Source: Serpula lacrymans var. lacrymans S7.9 (lineage: Eukaryota > Basidiomycota > Agaricomycetes > Boletales > Serpulaceae). From it: a DNA stretch of 64,000 bases. Location of the stretch: positions 548,715 to 612,714 of the forward strand of contig NW_006763296.1 of NCBI RefSeq assembly GCF_000218685.1, given 5' to 3'. Shown piece after piece: positions 1-12,130 of this stretch. The notes beneath the pieces were generated by a model. The model did no database searches. It had not been told where the DNA came from and was given only the letters and a program-made list of their open reading frames with translations. The translations under genes and the position numbers were made by a program. Position 1 is the stretch's first letter. Every line of letters begins with the position of its first letter.

Positions 1-1117
1 TTCTTGCGGATGACGGCAAGGATGCGGTATTCACTGGGACAAAGCCAGCCATACCACCAGTGGTTCCAGCCGCCATTGTCATCGTGGTAGTAGACTTTGA
101 CGTCACTCTATGTTATTTTAAAAATACAACTCAGATCAGTTTGAAGTATTGAGCTTGGTAACTCACGTCGTAGTGCTTGGTTTATCCGAAATTGTCGTTG
201 TAAGAGTCTCTAAGGATACCATCACGACAGTGACAGTCGATGGTGCAGCGGTGCCCACCGTCACCGTGATGGGCGGGGGCTCTCCGGGAGACACTATCGT
301 GAAAGTCGTCGCTCCAGATAACACAGTCTCAAATCCGGATTGCGTCGCTAAATAACTTGACGAGGATGTATACAGAGCCGCTAGCCAAGGGCTCTGTGAA
401 GGCGGAGAAGATGCCTGTGGGGTGGTTATGAGCTGATTGTCGGAGGTGCACTGACTAGAAGATGAACTGGTAATGTCGATTGGAAGAGGTGTAATTGAGT
501 AGTAGGATTGACCCTTTATAATCGAATTCTCATAGAATGTCAGCTGCACAAAACAATGAGCTAGGACGATAACCAATGATAGAAGTGTGCCCTCACATTG
601 TATGATCCAGCAGGAAGACATGACGGAACCGTCCAGTTTACATGTTTAACGGTGCTTCCAGCTTCCTGGGTCAAAATACTAGGACTGTCGGATACTGTCA
701 TGTTGATTTGATTTGCATACGAGATGAGGTAGATTTGTAGCTCTTGGAGTTGCATTGCAGAGGTGAGGTTACCATCACCATCTACCTAATTAGAGTAAGA
801 TGCTAGGATGGGTTATACGCAAGCACAGAACTCACTTCTATAGCAATCTGAGAGCTACTTCCTGCTTGTATTTGACTAGGAGATGTTACTACTTAAGCCA
901 CAAGCGCTATCAGAGGATGAAGGAAATACCTATTGGGAGCGGGCGAATCGATGATAGCAAGGGCTTTGGTGATGAATTGACCATTGATGTAAACTTGAGC
1001 GAAAGCAGGTTGGACAAGGAACGAAATGCAGACTAGAGAGATGATATACAGCTGTAAAATGAATGAATTCCGGCGCGAGAACGAGCGACTCGTCCGTCGT
1101 AGGTGAGCCAGCACCAT
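1..1117 (-). CDS. KNH/KRE9-like Ser/Thr-rich secreted or GPI-anchored surface protein (3' end outside window)
   Basis: Five exons are readable on the minus strand: 1117-930, 875-836 (40 nt), 785-597, 543-167 and 107-1 (open at the window edge). All junctions are GT-AG and keep one frame. The N-terminus has a hydrophobic signal-like stretch (SLVCISFLVQPAFA) after a basic leader. The core reads NLTSAMQLQELQIYLIS, then VNWTVPSCLPAGSYN and LTFYEN, which is the hallmark of the Kre9/Knh1 N-terminal domain found in fungal Ser/Thr-rich GPI-anchored membrane proteins. The rest is a long Ser/Thr/Val-rich tail. By family it is likely exported to the cell wall or plasma membrane and highly O-mannosylated. 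The GPI signal would lie beyond position 1, so anchoring is inferred. ATG 1117 was chosen because it leads in frame into the hydrophobic segment; ATG 1129 is possible. It is divergent from cyclin H. Confidence 0.75.
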
Positions 1118-1485
1118 GGATGGCATGTATTGGTGGTATTTACAACCTCGTCGGTGAACACACTCCAGCCAAAGTGACTGAGTACTGTTCTCGGCCAGGT
1201 ACTGCGCAAAACGTTGCAAATCCTGGTATGGTACTGTGAACGTTTTTGACTGCCAGCTAACGTTGGTCACACACCTAAAAAAATCCGGTTACACTCCTGT
1301 AGCGCAGGTAACTGAGGGGCTTTCGCTCATCACTACAGCTGTATTGTCGAAGAAAGGGTAGAAGCCAAAATTACCCGGAATTTTATACGTAGGCAATCGA
1401 TCTTGGGAAAATGAAAGACATACTTTACCACCACGCCCAGCTGAGCCTCATCTGGTCGGAAAGCCACACGGTTGTCTATCATAGT
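1118..1485. promoter_or_regulatory. Divergent intergenic region between KNH-like gene and cyclin H
   Basis: This 368-bp spacer separates two divergent starts and must hold both promoters. I see no clear TATA box or repeat. A minor upstream in-frame start for the cyclin gene (1411) exists but adds a tail not typical of the family. Confidence 0.35.
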
Positions 1486-2790
1486 ATGGCAACCGAAAAC
1501 TTGAACATATCAAAAGATTCTACACCAGCAGCTACGTCGACGACGACTGCGACGGCAACTGTTGAAAGGAAACCTCTTTATGAAGCAAGTACACAGTACA
1601 GAAACTGGAGATACTCACCCGCAAAATTGGCCAATGTCCGAGCATCGCTCAACACTGCGGCTGTCACCGCCATCCGGACAAAGTTTGAAGTAGATGAAGT
1701 GTGTATCCTATTCTTTTAATATTGTCGCACAAAATTAACGGACGGCTCTTCAGCCAGGATCATCATCAACAGTATCGTTCTTAGATGCTGATGAAGAGCA
1801 GCTGCTCGTGAAACTATATATCAGTAAAATACCACAGTTATGTGGCCACTTCCGTTTCCCAGAAGAAGTCGAAGCTACAGCCATAAGCTATCTAAAACGC
1901 TTTTATCTCAAAAATACTGTGATGGACTGGCACCCAAAAAATGTCATGTATGTATCTGTGTTCACACTGAGCACTCCTTTCTCACCAACCGATCTCTCAG
2001 GTTGACTGCTCTCTTTCTCGCTTCCAAGACAACAAATAATCCCATAACGCTGGAGTCCTATACTACTCACATTCCCAGGACTTCACCGTCAGATGTGCTG
2101 GACCTTGAGTTTCTCGTCGCGCAGAGCCTGGGTTTCGAGTTTGCAATATGGCACGCACACCGTGCACTATGGGGCATCTGGCTAGACCTGCAGGTTTGTC
2201 ACAGTCTCCATTTCTATCGAGACAGCTAATTACACATTTCAATTCTGGAACAGAGTCTACTAGACGCTCCCGCTGACCGTCCAGAAGAGATCTACAATAC
2301 CGCTTTAGGTCGTGTGCGGTCTTCTCGATTGACGGATGTAGAGCTTATCTACACCCCACCTCAAATTGCGCTAGCATGTCTATCTCTCGCATCCCCTGAC
2401 CTAGCATTGCAGTGGGCTAATTCCAAGTTTGCTTCTCCTACTTCGTCACCGACGTCGACACCGTCCCCGACATCCAGTGCATTACAGACTATTGTAGAAG
2501 CCATCAAACTCGTTATTACGCAGTTCGGGAAACCGCCAGACATCGAATCTGTTCGAGAGGTCGACCGTCGTCTTAGACTGTGCAAGAACCCAGAGAAAGT
2601 TATTGGAAGCAAGGCATATGTAGCAAGGAAGACAGAAGAAGAACGTCGCGCAGAAGAAAAGCGCAATCGAAAAGCACAAGTAGCTCGCCGCGCTATGGAC
2701 GAAAGCGACCCGTTCGGGACTGGAATCAGCGGTCGCGAGAAGGGGGAGAAACTGGAAACCATAGATGATGATGATGACGACGACGAATAA
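1486..2790 (+). CDS. ccl1: Cyclin H (Ccl1-type), regulatory subunit of the TFIIH kinase module
   Basis: Four exons: 1486-1698, 1754-1947, 2001-2193 and 2254-2790, all GT-AG. The opening YEASTQYRNWRYSPAKLA is the characteristic cyclin H N-terminal helix, followed by the first cyclin fold (EEQLLVKLYISKIPQLCGHF, FLKNT.MDWHPKNVMLTALFLASK) and the second fold (DVLDLEFLVAQSLGFEFAIWHAHRALWG, PPQIALACLSLAS). Partners by family are CDK7/Kin28 and MAT1/Tfb3; the complex phosphorylates the RNA polymerase II CTD and activates CDKs in the nucleus. The C-terminus is a basic Arg/Lys/Glu coiled segment ending in a run of seven Asp and one Glu. ATG 1486 is preferred over upstream starts because the conserved domain follows soon after. 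It is a single-copy housekeeping gene here with no sign of damage. Confidence 0.88.
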
Positions 2791-3202
2791 CGTGCTAGCA
2801 TCTGTCCATAGCTTCGGTTGTCCTTGACTTCGATCGCTAAGATAACCCTCGCATACTTAGTTCGCCATGGATTTTATTGTATTACCACCATTCTGTACTC
2901 CTATGACAGCTTAAGCATATACATTTCCACCGAGACATAGAAGCATGCGAAAATTTGCTGTAGGAATATAATCTGGCGACATCGGCTGCATATTGACCTC
3001 CTTTAGTTCCTAGTCTGTGCTTGCCGCATTGCTAACCGCCTTCTGGGCAGTGGTCATCGAGATGTGGGATGTGTGAGACGACTTCGCGAGATGGTGAGAG
3101 ATGCAGTAAATTATACTACCGTGAAAGTAGTAATATATTTTGAGACGCCAGTTCAGAAACCTAGGAAGCGATGTATTCAGTAACAGCCGTATAAAAAAAA
3201 CC
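2791..3202. other. Convergent intergenic spacer
   Basis: This 412-bp stretch lies between the 3' ends of cyclin H (+) and the DUF1764 gene (-). It is AT-rich and presumably holds both 3' UTRs. No other feature is seen. Confidence 0.4.
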
Positions 3203-3785
3203 TTATCTGTTATGTGACGCACAGCATTCACAGTCGAAAGGACATAGTGGCGTATCTGAAGGACAATTGAACAATTTGAAGCTAGAAAGGAGGTGAACAC
3301 CTTACCTCCCCCTTCATGGCTTATGCCGAGCTCATCTTCTTTGTATATACCGAAACCTTCTTCCGTTTTTCGTCCTGAAATTGATATTTTAGCGCACGAA
3401 TCACGACAAGAGTAGTCTGCGTACTTGGACCGTTTCCTCTGGAGTCCTTGAACCGATCTTCATCTTCCTTATCCTTATCCTTTTTCGACGTCTTCGTGCT
3501 TTTCACCTTCAAGGCATCCTTCCCACTTGATTTCGTGCGCTTGGCCTTGGGTTCTTGTATAGATGGATCGAAGACTGTTTCAGGTGGTGGTCTCTTCGTC
3601 CCTTGCTTCGGTTCATCCGCCAACTTCACCTCATCTTTGGGATCGCGAAGATCAGCACTCTTGGCTTTTTTGCTCTTTTTCTTCTTCTTTTTTTCTGGCA
3701 ATGTCGTTGACGAGGAGGTGACGGATACGACAAATTTGCCTTTATTAGCGGAGGAAAAGATAGCGTCTATCTCTGAGGCAGGCAT
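3203..3785 (-). CDS. DUF1764-family small lysine-rich protein
   Basis: Three exons: 3785-3425, 3374-3306 and 3255-3203 (stop TAA), GT-AG throughout. The start MPASEIDAIFSS matches the family opening (SEIDDIF). The middle is a Lys/Ser-rich basic region with poly-Lys, then PETVFDPS. The conserved C-terminal block is rebuilt by splicing as RRKTEEGFGIYKEDELGI, then GGGDTPLCPFDCECC with a Cys-rich end. These three landmarks in this order are diagnostic of DUF1764, a eukaryotic family of unknown function often predicted nuclear because of its basic stretches. Predicted length is about 160 aa, normal for the family. The last exon is recognised only by its conserved CPFDCxCC motif. Confidence 0.8.
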
Positions 3786-6700
3786 ATGAGGACTGAATAG
3801 TACTGAATATTAGTGCAACACGGTGACTGCATCCACAAAATTACTGCGTGTGCCGATGGATGGAGGATGTCTTTGCCGCGGAGCTGAGTTCGAACCACGC
3901 CGCTGATATGCGCTGACTCTCTTGCTCAAAATCTTGTTTTTAATATTCTAATTTTTTACTGGAGATTCGAGCTTAAGCTCCTGACGCTCAGCTGCCCAAC
4001 CGATGATTGTCGTTTACCTCGCTAAAATCGTCTGGCTGTGACAGTTGGACTGTGAAATCCGTAAACGCTTGCAGTATCTGATGGCGGCGCAAACGGTACA
4101 ACAAATATAAGAACTCCAATTGAATGATCCCATAGCTCCCAGTAAGGCTAGATAATCGTACTCTGGGCCGTAGTGCGCAGGCAATACTACGCCGACTCGA
4201 AATAGCCAATACAGACAGGGGGGTACATCGACCCTGTGGATTGATCAATCCACCGTAGCAAATTGGCAGGTATTGACCAACGGATGACTAGGGCGTTGGA
4301 TGCCGTCGCAATGCAAGCGAAATTCTGGCGGTCAGGCCTCCCGACACCCTAGCTGCCCAGCAACTCCCGGCTACCCCATGGAAGTGGCTGTACCATTCCC
4401 CAACGATGACTGATACTTGGTGGTGGCAGTCCGTTGTCAATGTCCATCATAATGTGAAAAGACACCGGCCAGGGAAGGTACCGAACAGCTGTGTCGCCAT
4501 TGCGAACGATATTTCATGAAGGTAGCTTGTTTTTACGGTCCAGATTAGAGCCCTGCGATGGTGTAACTGCGACGTGGTGCATGGAGCCTGGTCGAAGAAA
4601 TATGTGAAGCGATTTGAATGTAATTATGAAACTAACACATTGAGCCTAGCCTCTTGGTGTGATCAGTGTAAGAGGCAGATTCACTTGGGGGCTTCCGTAA
4701 GTGAATTTACTGCCCCAGTGGGTAACAACATAACTATACGCTGCAGGTCGCCGCGAGGACATCGATCAGCAGACTCCTAACCCCTGGCATAAATTGCATA
4801 TGCGTTGACAATGGCAGGACGCCACTAGGCCCCAAACATGCAGCGTGTTTCCTGTGCGTCAATAGGGAAAAGACCCATCCATAACCCGATAGCATACGCA
4901 GAAAATGTTTGTGCAATATCTGCTAATGTACGAAACACTCGTAAACCTGGAACTGAGCCGATTTATGAAGTCTGGACTTGCCTTCTGATAGCGATAGTGA
5001 TGGAGTTCAACATATTTGATATGAGTGTTGACATTGAGCCCCAAAACTGACTGGTAGAGAGCGTGTTACCAGTCAGGTGTTGACCTTGCAAGGGACAGAG
5101 AGGACTGTCCGTGGAACAAAGAAAACAGCAGGGGATATTTCTCGGTAACTTGATGCTCGAGTATATTCTGCGGGTAGTACAATGTTCCAAGTGCATATTT
5201 TCTCAACGATAGACATGGATGCTTTACTGTAGCACGCAAGACCTGCACGTAGACTGACATGTGCCGATGATGCGGGAAAGATCAGAATACTACTCACTAG
5301 AAAATGTATACATTGCATCACATCTTGTCGCTGCCACTAACAAGGCCATATTTAGGATGTGCAAAGTAGCCCTTGCCCACGACTGTCAAAACGGAACTAG
5401 CTTACCACAACTCAGACATATGGCAATTTTTCATGCCGACATCCTTATCTCCGGATCGGGGTCAGAAACGCGTTGCTGGACAGAAAGGTATTAGCGACAT
5501 TCAAATATACCGAACGAAGTCGAAGGATTTCTGTCTGTTCGTGATATGCATAGAAAGGGATAATGAATGTGGGATGAACTACGCACGCTTCGATCGAAAG
5601 AGCCGCCCTGATGTCGTAAAAAGATACGAGGAGCGCGTGTCCAATTCGATAGCTTTGAATAGCGCCTTGTTTAGAAACTTGGAACAAATGGTGCCCCTGA
5701 ATCAACGAACGATGAGTTCCCGGGTGAGAAATAAAACCAAAACTTGCCGTTGACATGAGGAGGGACAGATCGAGGTTTTCCTTGCCGCTACTCATATTTA
5801 TCAGAATATGCTCGGTAATGTGAGGCGCTAACACTCGAAGTCGATGTATGATGTTAAGTAACGTTCTTTCTTGACTGTTATGTTGTGTGTGCGGTTGTAT
5901 GTTCATTCCTTACAAAAGATGAATTAAGGTCATATTGCTGCTATCAGTGGAGTATCACCGTGTGGCCTGATATAAATGGAACGTAGGCCAAGCAAAGAAC
6001 CTAAAAGTCAAGGTTTAGCACGGCATATGATGATCACCTACAGCAGTCAGCTGGTACCATATGGGCATATAGAGTACAGGGTCGATTCCTATTAAAAAAA
6101 AGGGGGAACGAAACGTTCCACGTTCCATTAGTGAATGTCGAATATATTAGAACATCACTGTTCACGTCAGTGCTCGACCAGTAATACGGGCGACGGTGAG
6201 CATCCGCATACATAGTATTCGCTCGACTTCGACGTCAAAGTGGAGCCGACCAAGTCAGATGACTGGCACGTCTAGTGCTGCTTCTTTCAGATGTTCGTTT
6301 ATGCGCTCGGGCCTACGGCCCATAATGAAGAACCTGAACCGGATGTAGAGTAAGAATATACCTCCCTGTGATTCATACTGCCATGGATCTAGACCATTGT
6401 GTCTTGGTTTTAGCATCCCCATAGATGCCGAAACATGTTTGGTGCATGATTGGGAGGATAGTGTTCCGTAAAAAGCAGAAACGTATGGCAGTATTGACCA
6501 AGAAGTATACCCGGTGGGTAGATTGAGCAACACGTGTAGGCCAAATACAAATGGCTGGAAAGCTACCGAGTTCCGGTGGTTGGTTACAGCTCAGGCCTCA
6601 TTAAAAAAACGCAGCTCGCCGTCGTTGCAGTATTGTCTCTCGACCACGAGCGTCAACCAGCGACGACTTCGCTGAGCTCAAAAATGGTATATTATACTCT

Positions 6701-7821
6701 CCGCACACTGAAGATCAGACCCCGACGAGAAGGCACGGAGCAGCTACGCATCCGACTTGGCCCCGTCGACGACAACGGCAAGCTGTGCAATGCCATCTGA
6801 TAGATGGTTTTTTGGAGGCTGAGTGCCTCACACCCATTGGATTGGGGTAAAATGATTACGATACTCCTTTTCCCAGGTGTTCTTTCTTGCTTATCTGGCC
6901 ATATCCCATATATTAAGAATACGAATCGCTGCACGGGACCGATTCCCGAGTCATGCGCGACCGCCGGGATGCTAAGGAAACAAACTCGACCCCACAGACC
7001 TTCTGCAGGTCTGTCTGCTGCTTTTCTTAGGCTTAGGGGAATAACGGCGATGTTGAGCCAGGGAATATCAACACAGCAATCCGGTAACTTTGCATGCACT
7101 TGTGGACGTACTTACGCACTACTCATTACTCGCCCAGATAGCCAAGAATGCCACCCAGTCACGTCAGCGATAGCGCACGATAGCACTTACGGCGGTCAAA
7201 CGGCGTTCGCCTCTTTCAATTCTATTCTACTGGTTCAGCATCGGCCGTGCTGACCAAGGCTGCGCTACACGTTGCAAGATTCTATTCCACTTGTTGACTT
7301 AGTTGGAATGACCCAACTTCTCCTTTCTTATTCTTCATCACCACTTCTCCCCCATTTTGGTATTGTCTGTCAGTGCCAATGGCGCCCGTCCCGGCCACTC
7401 CGTATTGCAGAGCCGCAGTGGTCGGCACTAACGTTCGTTCTGGAATAGTTTTGATGTGGTCCTCGAACACCCCTTCTCCAAGTATACGGCCCCTATTTTT
7501 ATACTGTGATACGCACAGTGTTCGAGGTGCTGCACCAACACGAGGCGCCAACAATATGGTACAGGCGCCACTCTGCAGCCGCTCGTGGTGAGCGTCTAGC
7601 CTCGTTTTATCCTGTCCGTCAGGCAGAGCCACAGGTATGTCATAATCGATCATATCTGTTACCCAATGGAAGTCCAGAAACTATAACATCACAAGAAATT
7701 TTCCAGATCGTAACACACGGTTTTGGTCGAGGATCTGAACACAGGATTGTTTCTCCGTCGTCATCGCGAGGTATATATTACATGCTTTGTCATACACCGT
7801 TACCAGCTACAGGGTCTCAAG
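3786..7821. other. 4.0-kb stretch without a recognisable gene
   Basis: Only short, unrelated open frames occur on either strand, the longest being 5906-5445 (-), 6804-7253 (+) and 7653-7282 (-). None has a domain, signal peptide or exon partner I can identify. I saw no long repeat, terminal inverted repeat or tRNA. The 7653-7282 frame is the most protein-like (123 aa, no low complexity) but has no recognisable family; a TATA-like TATAAAAATA lies inside it on the same strand. Confidence 0.4.
7282..7653 (-). CDS. Unrecognised open frame, 123 aa (doubtful)
   Basis: An uninterrupted 123-codon minus-strand frame starts at ATG 7653 and ends at 7282. I recognise no domain, signal peptide or membrane segment. 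The Gly-rich C-terminal part (around GVAGTGAIGTDRQYQ) is of ordinary complexity. It lies 170 bp downstream of the acyl-CoA-binding protein gene on the same strand. It may be a chance frame, a short lineage-specific gene or one exon of a longer gene. Confidence 0.2.
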   Translation of the reverse strand: MIDYDIPVALPDGQDKTRLDAHHERLQSGACTILLAPRVGAAPRTLCVSQYKNRGRILGEGVFEDHIKTIPERTLVPTTAALQYGVAGTGAIGTDRQYQNGGEVVMKNKKGEVGSFQLSQQVE

Positions 7822-8378
7822 CTAAGCTTCGAGCTCTGCAATAAATGCCTTGTTCTCTTCGTTATCAGGGTATTTCTTGAGAATCTAGAAAAAGGCATGT
7901 AAGATGAGCCACTCGGGGTTAGGATAGTGCCTGATTTATAAACTTACCTCCACGAGTTTGGCAACATACTTAGCCTCGGCATCCTCTTTGGTTGTGCCCT
8001 TTACAGTGTTCCACGCATCCCTATCAAATGTCTTAGATCTCGTTCTTTGCACGTATACGATAAGCTTACCACTTAGCTTTGCCAACGAAATCCAACAACC
8101 CAGGCCTAGCGGTGTTCACGTCTCCGATAGTAGCTATTACGGCACATATCATTCATTACCTATGATATGAAACGGATAGCATCCTGTACCGACCTTGTTT
8201 GTAGTACTTGTAAAACTGTGGTGTTAAGAGGTGATGATTAGAATCTATCAGCAAATCAATGTTTTTTCTCCATGGCGATACTCACATCAAGTTGATCATC
8301 TTGAGACACTTTGACGGGACCATCCTTCGGGAGACCCTGAACATACTTGACAGCTTTCTCGAACTTGGATTCAGACAT
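7822..8378 (-). CDS. acb1: Acyl-CoA-binding protein
   Basis: Five small exons: 8378-8286, 8215-8194 (22 nt), 8133-8070, 8020-7948 and 7884-7822. Joined they give 104 residues, the usual size of single-domain ACBP (about 86-105). The family signature is complete: MSESKFEKAVKYVQGLP at the start, then FYKYYKQATIGDVNTARPG across two splice junctions, GKAKWDAWNTVKGTTKEDA, and a C-terminal helix YVAKLVEILKKYPDN. ACBP binds long-chain acyl-CoA esters in the cytosol and supplies them to lipid synthesis and beta-oxidation. The Tyr/Lys of YKQAT and the Lys of KWDAW are the known ligand contacts and are present. The gene is divergent from the tandem-PH gene across 791 bp. Nothing suggests damage. Confidence 0.93.
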
Positions 8379-9169
8379 GATGGATGTATCAGATATAAGT
8401 TAACGGTAAAGAAATCGATCTGTTTTCAGATAAGATAATAATCGCAAATTTATCATTTCCTTATTTGGATACAGAGGTGCCACTTACAGTCAATCACGGT
8501 ATTAGTGAGGCGATCCTCTTTCCTCATCCATGTCGGATCTTTGAGTCATTGTACTCTAGTTATAAGGACCGTGTAAGGCTGGCTATAGTCATGTAATACT
8601 AGCACCAATGCATATGGTGCACCTTACAGCTTAACGTTTAACAAGAAGCTTGGACCCCATTCGTCGAACAACCCATGCTACCCAGCATCATGCCACTGAT
8701 CCAAGGCACGCGTTCACGTTCACGAACAAAAGTCCCTGATTCGCGATAGCACACAAAGGTAGTTCAATGACCGCAATCACATTTGACGAAGAACAATGGC
8801 GAATGGAATATGGAAGTAGCTGTGGAGATTCTAGAGCCGAATAGTAGTACTTGTCTCAATCTAAACGAAATCGGACCATGCCATCGAGCCACACGACACC
8901 CAAGGCACTTTTAGAATCCCGAGCTGTGTATGCGACGCTCACTCCTGGATGCGATCCCCGTCACGAGATAGAAGTGCAATACCACTAGTTATGAACTCTA
9001 GGACCAAGCCACTCTTGTTAATCATCGAGCGGCCATGTCACACCGTGTGACAATCATGTGACCTAGAAAAGTAACTCCGCCAGCTCTAACCGCGTACGCC
9101 TCTCCTCGCTGTCCTCAAGCCAACGACGCATACAACAACTATACGTTCCTCAGAGCACTGGCCGAAACC
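8379..9169. promoter_or_regulatory. Divergent promoter region, acyl-CoA-binding protein / tandem-PH gene
   Basis: This 791-bp spacer lies between two divergent start codons and should carry both promoters. I see no recognisable operator, uORF of note or repeat. A pyrimidine-rich stretch (cctctcctcgctgtcctc) lies about 70 bp upstream of the PH gene start. Confidence 0.35.
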
Positions 9170-10820
9170 ATGTCAAAGCCGGCGCCTGAACCATCTGCAC
9201 AGGAAATCCAAAGAAAGTTATCAGTTCATTCTGTGGCAAAGCCAAGAAAGGTACGTACATCACATTTCGTGTCTAACCTGTCAGATTGTCGCACTGTTTT
9301 GTAATTCTGATATGCTACATACAAAGATCCCCGCGTTGGCACAAACACACGTCTCGGGAACGGAATCTGACTCCGACTCTGCGCTATCTCCAGACTTGCT
9401 GTCTACGCAATCATTAAGCTCTAGCGGGGTGTTGCTTGGTGGAAGCTCATCACAACCACCGCTCTCTTCGATCGCTGAGCGGCGATCAGGGAGTGGTGAA
9501 GAGTCGGACGAGGACGACGAGGACGACGAAGAAGGCTGGAAGGGGGGTGAGAAACATGGAAAGACGCGAGTTTCGGCAGATGAAAGTGTCATCAAGGCAG
9601 GGTATCTATGGAAGAAGGGTGAACGGCGTAAGGTTCGTACCCCCGTGAAGAATCTTTTTCTTGCATTGGGTACGGACGAAACTATCCACAGACTTGGAAA
9701 AAGAGATGGTTTGTCCTGCGTCCTGCGCATCTGGCATACTACAAGACTTCAGCCGAGTATAAGCTACTCCACCTTCTCGACCTCTCCGACATACACTCAT
9801 GCACGCCCGTCGCACTCAAGAAACACACCAACACTTTCGGGCTTGTCTCTGCGGTGAGGACATTTTATCTTCAGGCTGTAAGTGCAGAGGAAGTGCAGCA
9901 GTGGGTTCAAGCCATCCAAGAAGCTCGCGAGTCCCTCATGGCTACATCGACGCAAAACTCTTATGCTACAGCACCCATACCAATACCCGGGACACAGGGC
10001 AGCTCACATCCACCTCCCGTGACGCCATCGCCTCCTTCTCACGTCTCTCAAAATATCACTTCCTCGGACTCGGAAGATGCCTCTCCTAGCGCGGTACGGA
10101 CTTATTCTAGTTCTTCGCAGACTCGACCTGTCATCGCCTCCTCGCCTTCGCGTCCTCAAGGACTGCCGAAGGACGTTACAAAGATAGTGCTTTCCGGTTA
10201 CTTGATGAAGTGCGGCTCGAAGCGTCATAATTGGCGCAAGCGGTGGTTCGTACTGAATGGTGAAAAGCTGGTTTACTCTGGAAGCCATATGGTAAATGTC
10301 ATCCCATGATCTTAATGAGAGTACATAGCAATCTAATAGGATGCGTGCTCATTCACAGGACACGAAGCCACACCGGCAGTTCTCATTTTCAGAGATTCTT
10401 GACGCCCTCGAATTCGACATAAAAGCAAACAGGCACGGTGTTAGTGCACCGCCCACGGCAACTTCCTCGATACCCTCTTCGTCTCCCGAGGTCTCTAGTT
10501 CTGGTCATGGACCCCACACGTTCAAAATTGTAACGACTAAGCGAACACTTTTACTCTGTGCACCTAGCGAAGAGGAGGAAATTAAATGGTTAAGCGCCAT
10601 ACGGGCGCTGATTGCTCGACGAACAGGAGCTGGGGTTGTCCCTGGGGAGTCGAGCAGCAACGCCTCGAGGGCGATGTCAGGAAGCATTGACGCTGGTCAG
10701 GGTAGTGGTGGTGGGGTAGGATCTGCAGGGAGTGGTGGATTGCGAAATAAGGTTAGGAAGTTGAGTGTCAGCGGGACGAGCACGGCAGTGCCCATACCGG
10801 AGGGAAGTCTGGAGAGATGA
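9170..10820 (+). CDS. Tandem pleckstrin-homology (PH) domain protein
   Basis: Four exons: 9170-9250, 9327-9632, 9692-10291 and 10359-10820, giving 482 aa. PH1 spans about residues 118-213: VIKAGYLWKKGERRK, then TWKKRWFVLRPAHLAYYK, ending EEVQQWVQAIQEA. PH2 spans about 295-420: VLSGYLMKCGSKRHNWRKRWFVLNGEKLVYS, ending EEEEIKWLSAIRAL. Both have the Lys/Arg-rich beta1-beta2 loop and the conserved Trp of the C-terminal helix. Between and around them lie Ser/Pro-rich disordered segments and an acidic Asp/Glu run (residues about 93-105). By family this suggests a phosphoinositide-binding, membrane-associated adaptor; ligand specificity cannot be read from sequence. The strong KRWFVL match in both domains makes the call safe. 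Confidence 0.88.
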
Positions 10821-12130
10821 TTGATCTAGAGATAAACGGCATCCAAACAGGTCTCCAGATTCATTGTAATTGTACCAGCACTCTCACGTTACTACCCTGG
10901 TTCTGTTTCCGGTGCTGTGTAACATCATTTCACCCATCAGCTATCAGCTTAGTGTGGCTGTTCACTTCGATTCATATCTAGTGTGGATTGTATCGTTCCA
11001 TGAAACGCTTCTATTGTGTCGTTGTGTCTAATCTGCGAAGAAGAAAAAGCGGGGATGTTCTTCTGGGTGAACAGATTATGTGATAAAGAAGAGATAAGTG
11101 TTACAGCAATCCAAGTGGTCGGACACGGGCATGGAAGGAGCTTAGTAAGTGAGTGGCGCTAAACCGACAAGGCCGGAGGACCAGTAGTAAGGTTTAATTG
11201 AGTGTGCGGGGGATTAGCCCGGCGTTTAGACTAGATACCAGGGACTGAAGAGGACATCTTCTAGGAGCATTCGCCGTTATTTTCTCCGACTTCCCAGCTA
11301 GGCTCCGACCTCAGCGGTTTTTGCGAAGCCAAGAAGAGAGGATGCACTGGCGTCTAACCAAGAGGTTGGATAGAGGACAGACACCTGACCAGAACGTGAC
11401 TGGATGACGTGACTAAGTATAGTGTTGATGGCACTGCCACCTGGTATCGCAGATTCGTGCACGCTAACCAGAGATGTGGCGGTGAGCTGGTATTTGGTCG
11501 CGGACACGGAAAGCGCAGTGGGTGTATGGGGCAATGAGGAGGGGATGGGCAAGGTGTCACGGTGGCAGAGGTGATTCCATACAAGGGTAGACTGGAAGTG
11601 TGTTGAGAGGAGAAGAGGCCGTGCTGTTGGACAGATGATGGATCAACGAGCATCCAAATTGGAAGACAGCGATGGAACCGTCTGGACGTGGTCGACATAC
11701 TACGGAAGCAAATTGAAAAAACGGGGTCCAACATGCACAAATATTAATATTTGCACTGAACGTCTTGCCGAGACACGCCACAGTTGCCGGTGCAGGTCCA
11801 ACTCAGATTCTCGTCCAGATCTCGTCCCTTGCTTGTTCCCATGCTGCCTTCCGAATCCGTGCTCGTGCAGGACCCCGAGACCCAGTCTGTTATTCCAGCC
11901 ACTATATTTCCGTATTGGAAAGTACATCCAATCGTCCGTTTCGCATGTCTCCCGGTCTCGTCGTGCGTTACTTATATCCGCCTGAATGGCTTAGAACGCG
12001 ACTTGTGCCCCTTCTCCCCTCTCCCCCACATCGCATATACCTTCTTGTATAATTCCGTATATACCATACTATCTCATACTCTCTTGCTCTAGTCTTTCTC
12101 TTGTTCCATACCTTCGATCATATCATCACC
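10821..12130. other. 1.3-kb intergenic region with unassigned open frames
   Basis: This region lies between the PH gene and the first Zn2Cys6 factor. Two overlapping minus-strand frames (about 11640-11298) are Ser/Thr/Pro-rich. The one ending at 11298 is open for about 113 codons and could be the last exon of an unrecognised gene, but I could not find upstream exons or a domain. The proximal part before 12131 is pyrimidine-rich with TATA-like sequence (cgtatatacc), as expected for a fungal promoter. Confidence 0.3.

Noticed and set aside
3880..3905. GAGTTCGAACC sequence resembling a tRNA T-arm
   Set aside because: The flanks do not form a 5-bp T-stem, and no anticodon arm or acceptor stem can be drawn on either strand.
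9281..9730. 149-codon minus-strand frame
   Set aside because: It is the reverse shadow of the acidic Ser-rich exon of the tandem-PH gene and has no family match.
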